Assembly: GCF_002291445.1 (NCBI RefSeq)
Contig: NZ_CP014137.1
Location: 5,146,001 to 5,210,000 of the forward strand
Length of the DNA: 64,000 nucleotides
DNA from: Brenneria goodwinii
Lineage (GTDB): Bacteria > Pseudomonadota > Gammaproteobacteria > Enterobacterales > Enterobacteriaceae
Direction: 5' to 3'
The notes beneath the pieces were generated by a model, which saw nothing but the letters and a program-made list of their open reading frames with translations, did no database searches and was not told where the DNA came from. The translations under genes were made by a program, and so were the position numbers. This document shows, in pieces, positions 1 to 7,277 of the stretch (position 1 is its first letter; every line of letters starts with the position of its first letter).

Positions 1-562
1 CGACTTTCGGGGCCGGTTTAAACGCGGTGGGCGGTACTTCCAGCACCGGGATCACCTGACAGTAATATTGCGCCATGACGCTTAGGCGGCCATAGGCCTT
101 ACTGTTCGGGCCGGCGACCAGACGGTTAACCACTTCCTTTTGCAACATAAAATGCATGTCGCGGATAGCCTGAGTATAGCTGAACAAATGGAACATCAGC
201 GGTGTTGAAATATTATAGGGTAGGTTACCAAAGACGCGCAGAGATTGACCAGCCTGTTCGGCTAATGCGGAAAAATCCACCGTCATGGCATCTTGCTGGA
301 TGATAGTCAGCTTATCTTTCAGCGTAGGGTGGTTTTCCAGACGCGCCGCCAGATCGCGATCCAGCTCGATCACCGTAAAGCGATCCATTCGTTCTCCGAC
401 CGGTTCGGTCAATGCACCCAGACCGGGACCGATCTCGACGATGGCCTGACCGGGTTGCGGATAAATGGCGGAAACAATGCTGTCGATCACGAAGCGATCG
501 CTCAAAAAGTTTTGCCCAAAACGTTTACGGGCGAAGTGACCTTGGTGTACTCGATTATTCAT
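1..562 (-). CDS. rsmA: 16S rRNA dimethyladenosine transferase RsmA/KsgA (3' part cut off)
   Basis: RsmA dimethylates two adjacent adenines in the 3' terminal helix of 16S rRNA, using S-adenosylmethionine, late in 30S assembly. The visible part is the N-terminal 187 residues, running off the window at base 1. The SAM-binding glycine motif VEIGPGLGALTEP lies near residues 42-54 and the catalytic NLPYNIS motif near residues 113-119, both typical of the family. The ATG at 562 overlaps the stop of pdxA by 8 bases, so the two are translationally coupled, as in E. coli surA-pdxA-rsmA. The C-terminal domain cannot be judged. Confidence 0.97.
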   Translation of the reverse strand, partial: MNNRVHQGHFARKRFGQNFLSDRFVIDSIVSAIYPQPGQAIVEIGPGLGALTEPVGERMDRFTVIELDRDLAARLENHPTLKDKLTIIQQDAMTVDFSALAEQAGQSLRVFGNLPYNISTPLMFHLFSYTQAIRDMHFMLQKEVVNRLVAGPNSKAYGRLSVMAQYYCQVIPVLEVPPTAFKPAPKV

Positions 563-1556
563 TAATGTGTTTTGTCATTTTAATGGCAAGGTTTAATGCC
601 GTGATAAAGCTGCCGGAATCGGCGCTGCCGGTGGCGGCCAGTTCCAAGGCGGTGCCGTGATCGACCGAAGTGCGGATGAACGGCAGCCCCAGCGTAATAT
701 TTACCGCCCGGCCAAATCCCTGATATTTAAGAACTGGCAGGCCCTGATCGTGATACATCGCCAGTACCGCGTCCGCGTGTTGCAGATACTTCGGCTGAAA
801 CAGCGTATCTGCGGGTAACGGACCAATAAGGGCGATGCCTTGTCGGCGGAGTTCGTCCAGCGCAGGCGTGATGACGTCCAGCTCTTCACGCCCCATATGA
901 CCGCCTTCGCCCGCGTGGGGATTCAAACCGCAAACGTAGATTTGTGGTTGTTCGATGCCGAATTTGGTCTGCAGGTCGTGATGCAGAATAGTAATGACTT
1001 CATGCAGGCATTGCCGGGTAATGGCGCTTGAGACCTCAGAGAGCGGCAAGTGCGTGGTCGCCAACGCCACGCGTAGTTCTTCGGTCGCCAGCATCATGAC
1101 GACGCGTTTGCAGTGGCTGCGATCGGCAAAAAATTCGGTGTGGCCGCTGAACGGCACGCCGGCATCGTTGATGATGCCTTTGTGCACCGGTCCGGTAATC
1201 AGGGCGGCGAATTCGCCGCTCAGGCAACCATCACAGGCCCGCGCCAGCGTATCGACGACATAGGCGCTGTTGCTGACGTTAAGCTGACCGGCCACCGTGG
1301 TTGCCCGGGTGGGGATCGACAATACCGTCAGGCTCCCCGCCTGTTGGGGGCGTGCGGGTTGCCCTGCCTGGTAGTGCTGCAACGTCAGGGGTAAATGCAG
1401 TTGCAGCGCGCGGCTCAGCAGCAGGTCAGGATCGGCGCACACCACCAGTTCGACCGGCCACGCCTGCTGCGCCAGCGCAATAACCAGGTCGGGGCCGATC
1501 CCGGCGGGTTCGCCGGGAGTGATCACAACACGCTGCGTTCCGATCTCAGTTTGCAT
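555..1556 (-). CDS. pdxA: 4-hydroxythreonine-4-phosphate dehydrogenase PdxA
   Basis: PdxA oxidises 4-phosphohydroxy-L-threonine with NAD; the product decarboxylates and is used by PdxJ to make pyridoxine 5'-phosphate (vitamin B6). The protein has 333 residues, against 329 in E. coli, and aligns over its whole length. The three metal-binding histidine contexts are present: ATTHLPLSE, NPHAGEGGHMG and MYHDQGLPVLKY. The start ATG shares one base with the surA stop (TAATG), and the end overlaps rsmA by 8 bases, so the three genes form one tightly packed transcription unit. Confidence 0.97.
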   Translation of the reverse strand: MQTEIGTQRVVITPGEPAGIGPDLVIALAQQAWPVELVVCADPDLLLSRALQLHLPLTLQHYQAGQPARPQQAGSLTVLSIPTRATTVAGQLNVSNSAYVVDTLARACDGCLSGEFAALITGPVHKGIINDAGVPFSGHTEFFADRSHCKRVVMMLATEELRVALATTHLPLSEVSSAITRQCLHEVITILHHDLQTKFGIEQPQIYVCGLNPHAGEGGHMGREELDVITPALDELRRQGIALIGPLPADTLFQPKYLQHADAVLAMYHDQGLPVLKYQGFGRAVNITLGLPFIRTSVDHGTALELAATGSADSGSFITALNLAIKMTKHINE

Positions 1557-2851
1557 TAATTATCAGTACCATCAATGATTTTGACATAGGCCGTGGCCCG
1601 CTGTTCCTGCATCCAGGTTTGCGCTTCCTCGGCGAACTTCCGGTTAAATAGCATCCGGTATGCGCGTTCTTTCTGCGCGGCGTCGGTTTTATCAACCTGA
1701 CGGGTATCCAGCAGTTGAATCAGATGCCAGCCGAAAGCAGAGTGAACCGGTTGGCTGATTTCGCCTTTTTTCAGTTTCAGCAGCGCGTCCCGAAAAGCCG
1801 GATCGTACATGTCCGGAGACGCCCAACCCAGATCGCCGCCCTGATTGGCGGTGCCGGGATCCTGCGATAGCTGTTTGGCCTGAGAAGCGAAATCGCTGCC
1901 GCCATTTTTGATCTGCTGAGCAACGTCTTCCAGTTTCTCCTGCGCCTGGCCGTCCGTCATCACCACAGAGGGTCTCAGCAGAATGTGGCGGGCATGGAAT
2001 TCGGTGACGGACACCGTTTGGTCGCCGCCGCGAATATCGTTAACGCGCAGAATATGAAAACCGACGCCGGAACGGATCGGCCCGACGATTTGTCCTTTCT
2101 GGACCTGCATCAGCCTTTCGGCAAACAGCGTCGGGATCTCTTGCAATTTACCCCATCCCATTTGCCCGCCGTTCAAGGCCTGAGAATCGGCGGAATAGGC
2201 GATAGCCAGCTTGCCGAAATCGGCGCCTTCATTGAGCTGTTTCACCAGGGAGGTCGCCAGGTTTTCAGCGTCGTCCACCTGTTGCTGGCTAGGATTTTCC
2301 GACAGCGGAATGAGAATATGGCTTAAGTTCAGCTCGTCGTCTTCGCCGGTTTGGTTGGCGATCTGTTTCGCCAGCGCATCGACTTCCTGCGGCAGCACGC
2401 TGACACGGCGGCGAACCTCGTTATTACGCACCTCGGCGATCAGCATTTCTTTACGGATCTGCTCGCGATAGGTTTTGTAGTTAAGACCTTCATAAGCCAA
2501 CTGGCTTTTTAACTCGTTAAGCGACATACGGTTTTGCGCCGCGATATTGCCGATGGCTTGATCCAGTTGTTCGTCCGTAACCTGGATACCCATTTTTTGC
2601 GCCATCTGCAGGACGATGTTATCCATAACCAGACGATCGATAATCTGGTGACGTAATGTGGCATCATCCGGTAATTGCTGACCCGAATGCTGGGCGTTCA
2701 GCTTAACGGACTGAAAAAGACTGTTTACGTCGCTTTCCAGTACAACGCTGTTGTCTACCACTGCTGCGACTTTATCAACCACCTGTGGTGCTGCGAACGC
2801 GGTAGAGGCCGTTAGTGCCAATCCGAAAATAAGCGTTCTCCAGTTATTCAT
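1556..2851 (-). CDS. surA: Periplasmic chaperone/peptidyl-prolyl isomerase SurA
   Basis: SurA escorts unfolded outer-membrane proteins, LptD among them, through the periplasm to the BAM complex. From the start chosen here it has 431 residues (E. coli 428). A signal peptide ends at about residue 20 (TAFA, then APQVVDKV). The N-terminal chaperone domain is followed by two parvulin domains at roughly residues 175-276 and 286-385; each ends in a GxGFHIL/AFGWHLI type strand. The frame stays open upstream to 2902, but the ATG at 2851 follows GGGAAAGG and matches the E. coli start MKNWK. It lies directly downstream of lptD. Confidence 0.97.
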   Translation of the reverse strand: MNNWRTLIFGLALTASTAFAAPQVVDKVAAVVDNSVVLESDVNSLFQSVKLNAQHSGQQLPDDATLRHQIIDRLVMDNIVLQMAQKMGIQVTDEQLDQAIGNIAAQNRMSLNELKSQLAYEGLNYKTYREQIRKEMLIAEVRNNEVRRRVSVLPQEVDALAKQIANQTGEDDELNLSHILIPLSENPSQQQVDDAENLATSLVKQLNEGADFGKLAIAYSADSQALNGGQMGWGKLQEIPTLFAERLMQVQKGQIVGPIRSGVGFHILRVNDIRGGDQTVSVTEFHARHILLRPSVVMTDGQAQEKLEDVAQQIKNGGSDFASQAKQLSQDPGTANQGGDLGWASPDMYDPAFRDALLKLKKGEISQPVHSAFGWHLIQLLDTRQVDKTDAAQKERAYRMLFNRKFAEEAQTWMQEQRATAYVKIIDGTDN

Positions 2852-2948
2852 ACCTTTCCCATTTATCTCATCCGCAAGGCGGGTTAAAAGTTTCATTGAC
2901 ACAGCCTGCCTGCCGCATTTATCGCGTTACCGCACTCTGCCCGATATA

Positions 2949-5309
2949 TCAGAACGCGCGTTGGTAAGGCAAAATGCCTGAACGCAGCATTTTTTCGGAG
3001 CCCAGGCTGTAGTTATTGCTTAAACCACGTAATTCGATATTAAACGACACTTTATTGTCGTACACGCTGTTGCCGCTGGCGCTATTCCAGTCGGTAATCT
3101 TACGTTCATAGCCAACGCTGACCGCCCAGCAACAGGTATTGTATTGCAAGCCAATCAACTGGTCGGCCGGCTGATTGGCTTTGGTATCATAGTAATACGC
3201 GCCCACAACGGCCCAGCGATCCACGATAGGCCAACTGGCCATGACGCCCACCTGGGAGATCCCCTGTTGAAAACCGGGGTTCTGCACGTTTGGCAACATG
3301 GCGCGAATATATTGAGGACTGGCATAGCGGTAGTTTAACTGTACCAGACGCTCCGCGTCTTTACGGTATTCCACCACGGCATCGCCCAACGCCACTTCGT
3401 TGAGACGGGCATCGTACTGCAATCCTCCCCGCAGACCCCAATTGTCGTCAACCCTTAGATAAGAGTCCCCGGCCCATACCATGCTGCCGTTATTGTCACT
3501 TTGATCGAGCATCATATTGTTGTCGCCGGTACGAGGGCGATCAAAGTAATAGATTTGACCTACGGAGGCATTAAAACGTTCAACCAAAGCATCATCATAA
3601 ATGCGGGATGTTACCCCGGTTGCGATTTGGTTGGCGGAAGCAATGCGATCCAGACCGCTGTAGTTGCGGTCGCGGAACAGCCCCGAGTAGTCGGACTGCA
3701 GCAACGTCGAGTCATAGGTATGAATGCTGCTTTGATTGCGATATGGCACGTACAGATACTGCGCCCGCGGCTCCAGCGTTTGGGTATAGCCTTGCGACCA
3801 GTTCATTTCACGCTCGAACACCATTTTGCCGTCCACTTTGAACTGCGGCATCACGCGATTTACCGAACTTTTCAGATCGTTTTTCGCCGTGTCGGTGACC
3901 GAGGCATCAGCCTGGTAACGATCGAGCTTGGTCTGTTGATAATGCGTCGCCAACAGCTTGGCTTCGGTATTCAGGCTGCCCCAGCGATTGGAGAGCGGTA
4001 GGTTCAACGCGGGTTCGAAATGCAGACGCGTCGCTTCCGGCCGGTTAGCGTTAATGTTGGTGAATTTTACCGCCTGACCATAAAGATGCATATCAAACGG
4101 GCCGATATCATTCTGATAATAATTGATATCGAGCTGGGGTTCGGCACGGTAGATATCCCGGCTGTTTGCGCTGGAAAATACCTGGAACTGTTTGGTGGAC
4201 AGCGTGGTGTTCCAGTTTTCGTTGGCATAACCCAAACTGAATTTCTGCGTGACGTAACCGTCCGTGGTCGAACCGTAATTGGAGTCCAGATCGGTGAAGT
4301 AGCGATCGTCGCTGACTTTTGTATAGTCGGCGTTGAAACGCCACACCTGATCCATGACGCCGCTATGTCCCCAATAGAACAGCCAGCGGGTGGCGTTATC
4401 GTCTTCCGGGAAGTCTTTGGCGTATTTATTGTCGCTGGGGAGCCAGTCAAGCTCGATGGTCCCCCGGCCGGGCGGAGTCAGATAACGGAATTCGTTCTGC
4501 CATTGCATACCGCGTTTGGTTTGCAGGTGCGGCGTGATCGTGGCGTCGAAGTTCGGGGCGATATTCCAGTAGTATGGGGTGATGAGCTCAAAGCCGTTGC
4601 TGCTGCCGTATTTGGCATTGGGGATCAGGAAACCCGAGCGCCGTCTGTCGCCAATGGGCAATTGCAGATAAGGGCTGTAGAACACGGGAACATTGCCGAT
4701 CTTGAAGCGGGCATTCCAAATTTCGGCAACCTGTTCTTCACGGTCTTGAATCACTTCCGAACCAACGACGCTCCAGCTATTATCTCCCGGCAGGCAGGAT
4801 GTGAAGGTGCCGTTTTCCAAAATGGTATAGCGGTTGTTATCGCGTATTTTCATTTTGTCGGCCGCGCCGCGCCCTTGGCGGCCGACCATTTGATAGTCGC
4901 CTTCATACACATCGGTATCTTTGGTATTAAGGTTTGACCAGGCTTTCGGACCTTTCAGGATGACTTGGTTATCATCGTAGTGCACATTGCCGGTGGCGGT
5001 CACGGTGCGGGTGGGCGTGTCCTGATTGCCGGATTCGATCTGGTTAAGTTCCACCTGCTCGGCGGTCAGGATGCTGTTGCCCTGTTCGATATTCACATTG
5101 CCGATGAAGCGGGCGTTTTCCGGATAGCTGGCTTCGGTTTTGTCGGCCTGAATGTGAACCGGTAATTGATTCGGCTCGCCCGTAACCAGCGGTCTGTTGT
5201 ACGTGGGGACGCCCAGCATGCACTGTTCGGCGAGATCGGCCAGCGATTGTTGACTGTATAGCGCCGACCAGATCAAGGTGGCCAGCAGGGTTGGGAAACT
5301 TTTTTTCAT
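2949..5309 (-). CDS. lptD: LPS-assembly protein LptD
   Basis: LptD forms the outer-membrane barrel that, plugged by lipoprotein LptE, inserts lipopolysaccharide into the outer leaflet. The protein has 786 residues from the start at 5309 (E. coli 784). A signal peptide of about 24 residues is followed by the periplasmic OstA/LptA-like beta-jellyroll and then the 26-strand barrel. The four cysteines of the essential interdomain disulfides are conserved: one just after the signal peptide (EQCMLG), one in SCLPG, and an adjacent pair in NTCCWA. The open frame reaches 5345, but MKKSFPTLLATL is the family start. It probably shares a promoter with surA-pdxA-rsmA. Confidence 0.97.
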   Translation of the reverse strand: MKKSFPTLLATLIWSALYSQQSLADLAEQCMLGVPTYNRPLVTGEPNQLPVHIQADKTEASYPENARFIGNVNIEQGNSILTAEQVELNQIESGNQDTPTRTVTATGNVHYDDNQVILKGPKAWSNLNTKDTDVYEGDYQMVGRQGRGAADKMKIRDNNRYTILENGTFTSCLPGDNSWSVVGSEVIQDREEQVAEIWNARFKIGNVPVFYSPYLQLPIGDRRRSGFLIPNAKYGSSNGFELITPYYWNIAPNFDATITPHLQTKRGMQWQNEFRYLTPPGRGTIELDWLPSDNKYAKDFPEDDNATRWLFYWGHSGVMDQVWRFNADYTKVSDDRYFTDLDSNYGSTTDGYVTQKFSLGYANENWNTTLSTKQFQVFSSANSRDIYRAEPQLDINYYQNDIGPFDMHLYGQAVKFTNINANRPEATRLHFEPALNLPLSNRWGSLNTEAKLLATHYQQTKLDRYQADASVTDTAKNDLKSSVNRVMPQFKVDGKMVFEREMNWSQGYTQTLEPRAQYLYVPYRNQSSIHTYDSTLLQSDYSGLFRDRNYSGLDRIASANQIATGVTSRIYDDALVERFNASVGQIYYFDRPRTGDNNMMLDQSDNNGSMVWAGDSYLRVDDNWGLRGGLQYDARLNEVALGDAVVEYRKDAERLVQLNYRYASPQYIRAMLPNVQNPGFQQGISQVGVMASWPIVDRWAVVGAYYYDTKANQPADQLIGLQYNTCCWAVSVGYERKITDWNSASGNSVYDNKVSFNIELRGLSNNYSLGSEKMLRSGILPYQRAF

Positions 5310-5495
5310 ACGCTGTATCGGATGTTCCGTTATCAGAGGCATCATGCCGGCAAACGGTCAGAGACTATATTAGTCGCCAGCGTTGCGCCAGTGTTAAATC
5401 CCCACTGTTTTATACGCGCTGCCGTTAGGTGCAAAGATAAATGACGGGTATGATAAAGCAATTTTTAGCCGACGGCATGAGGATTTGAGGAGTAT

Positions 5496-6362
5496 ATGCG
5501 GTATTGGGGAAAGTTGCTGGGGCTTATATTGGGGATTATGTCTAACAGCGGTATCTGGGGAATGCTTATGGGACTGCTGATGGGCCACTGGGTCGACAAG
5601 ACCAGGGCATCGCGTCGCCGTAACTTTTTTTCCGCCCAATCTACCCGCCAGTCGTTGTTTTTCCTCACGACTTTTCAGGCAATGGGGCATTTAACCAAAT
5701 CCAAAGGCCGGGTGACGGAAGCCGATATCCGCATTGCGACCAAAATCATGGATCGTCTTGAGCTGTTTGGTGAAGCGAGAGCGGCGGCGCAACAGGCGTT
5801 TCGCGAAGGTAAGGCCAGCCACTTTCCACTGCGTCTTAAACTGCGGAAATTGCGTGATGCCTGCCTTGGACGTTTTGATTTAATTAAGATGTTTCTGGAT
5901 ATTCAGATTCAGGTCGCTTTTGTCGACGGGGCGCTTCATCCAAATGAACGGCGCTTGTTGTATGTTATTGCCGACGAGCTCGGCGTGAGTCGCGAACAGT
6001 TCGAGTTTTTTCTGCGTACGATGGAGGGGCCGGCCAACCGCGCCGAACCCGGCGGCAAACAAGGCGGGAAGTCGTATCAGCGGCGCAGTCAGTCGTCTAA
6101 CGGCCATTCTTACGGCGGTCAACGGCAGTCGGCCGCACCGCGCGGGCCGACGCTGGAAAGCGCCTGCCGTACGCTGGGCGTGAGCCGCGGCGATGATGCG
6201 GCGACGATTAAACGCGCCTACCGTAAGCTGATGAGCGAGCATCATCCTGATAAGCTGGTGGCGAAAGGGGTGTCGCCCCGCATGATGGAAATGGCAAAGC
6301 GCAAAGCGCAGGATATTCAGGCCGCCTATGAGTTACTGAAAAACGTCAATCAATTTAAATAA
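5496..6362 (+). CDS. djlA: Membrane-anchored J-domain co-chaperone DjlA
   Basis: DjlA is an inner-membrane co-chaperone that stimulates DnaK; overproduction in E. coli induces colanic-acid capsule through the Rcs phosphorelay. The protein has 288 residues (E. coli 271). The N-terminus holds one glycine-rich transmembrane segment (about residues 7-30). A TerB-like helical domain follows at about 55-175, then a linker rich in Gly, Ser and Gln, and a C-terminal J domain. The HPD tripeptide sits in SEHHPDKLVAKG. The linker is longer than in E. coli and accounts for the extra length. AGGAG precedes the ATG at 5496. It is divergent from lptD across 186 bases. Confidence 0.96.
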   Translation: MRYWGKLLGLILGIMSNSGIWGMLMGLLMGHWVDKTRASRRRNFFSAQSTRQSLFFLTTFQAMGHLTKSKGRVTEADIRIATKIMDRLELFGEARAAAQQAFREGKASHFPLRLKLRKLRDACLGRFDLIKMFLDIQIQVAFVDGALHPNERRLLYVIADELGVSREQFEFFLRTMEGPANRAEPGGKQGGKSYQRRSQSSNGHSYGGQRQSAAPRGPTLESACRTLGVSRGDDAATIKRAYRKLMSEHHPDKLVAKGVSPRMMEMAKRKAQDIQAAYELLKNVNQFK

Positions 6363-6466
6363 CCCGCTCTCCCGCTCGCTGTCCTTCTACACCGTTTTTC
6401 CCTTCCGCCTCTTCGTTTGCCCGTCTCCCTGAACGGCAGATTGCATTGACGTGATTAACCACGCGT

Positions 6467-7120
6467 TTAGAAATCCGCTTCACAGCGAAAATGCATGGGC
6501 GTTTTGAATTCAGGATGCATGATGCACAGCTCCTGCGCGTGGAGCAGCAGGCGCGGCGCCTTGGCTTTGGCTTGCGGATGGGCATAGAAACCGTCGCCCA
6601 GAATCGGGTGGCCCAGAGCCAGCAGGTGGACACGCAACTGGTGGGAGCGTCCGGTGATCGGCATCAGCCTGACGCGCGTAGTGCCATCGGCGTCACGGGA
6701 TAGCACCTGATATTCGGTTTGCGCCGCTTTACCCAGTTCAAAACAGACTTTCTGTTTGGGGCGGTTCGGCCAGTCGCAAATCAGCGGCAGGTCGATTAAT
6801 CCTTCGTCGCGCTCCATCAATCCCCATACGCGGGCGATGTAGGCTTTTTTGGGTTCGCGTTCGCGAAACTGGCGTTTTAACTCACGCTCGGCGGCTTTGG
6901 TCAGCGCGACGACGATGACGCCGCTGGTGGCCATGTCCAGACGGTGGACGGACTGCGCGTCTGGGTAGTTCGCCTGAATGCGGCTCATCACGCTGTCTTG
7001 GTGTTCCGGCGCACGGCCGGGCACCGAGAGTAAGCCGCTGGGCTTATTCACCACCATGATGTGCCGATCCTGATACAGAATGTGCAACCAGGGATCGGTA
7101 GGGGGATTGTAAGGTTCCAT
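6467..7120 (-). CDS. rluA: 23S rRNA/tRNA pseudouridine synthase RluA
   Basis: RluA makes pseudouridine at position 746 of 23S rRNA and position 32 of several tRNAs. The protein has 217 residues (E. coli 219) and aligns throughout. The catalytic aspartate is in VHRLDMATSGV, followed by the conserved ALTKAAERELKRQFRERE and PITGRSHQLRVH segments. The frame is open to 7171, but the ATG at 7120 has GGAG about 12 bases upstream and gives the family start MEPYNPP. It lies downstream of rapA in the same direction, as in E. coli, with a GC-rich inverted repeat between them. Confidence 0.96.
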   Translation of the reverse strand: MEPYNPPTDPWLHILYQDRHIMVVNKPSGLLSVPGRAPEHQDSVMSRIQANYPDAQSVHRLDMATSGVIVVALTKAAERELKRQFREREPKKAYIARVWGLMERDEGLIDLPLICDWPNRPKQKVCFELGKAAQTEYQVLSRDADGTTRVRLMPITGRSHQLRVHLLALGHPILGDGFYAHPQAKAKAPRLLLHAQELCIMHPEFKTPMHFRCEADF

Positions 7121-7277
7121 CGCTGCTGCCTTTCTCCAGGCTATTGATAACGTGTGATGCTTTATCGCCACTCCCCCGGCGTCCCCTTTGTCAGAGGCGT
7201 CGTGGCACGCAATATTCGCTTTTCTCCCTCCCTTGTGAAGGGGAGGGACGGGGTGGGGTTAATCAATAAAAATACGC
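7121..7277. repeat. rapA-rluA spacer with G/C-rich inverted repeat
   Basis: The 157-base spacer holds an inverted repeat at 7224-7248, TCCCTCCC facing GGGGAGGGA around TTGTGAA, followed by GGGGTGGGG. Elements with this CTCCC/GGGAG layout are scattered between genes in many enterobacteria. It lies just after the rapA stop and could act as a weak terminator or RNA stabiliser, but no U-run follows it on the transcribed strand. Confidence 0.5.

Noticed and set aside
4020..4937. Long open frame antisense to lptD
   Set aside because: It is a shadow of the lptD codon pattern; no ribosome-binding site, and the encoded protein resembles nothing.
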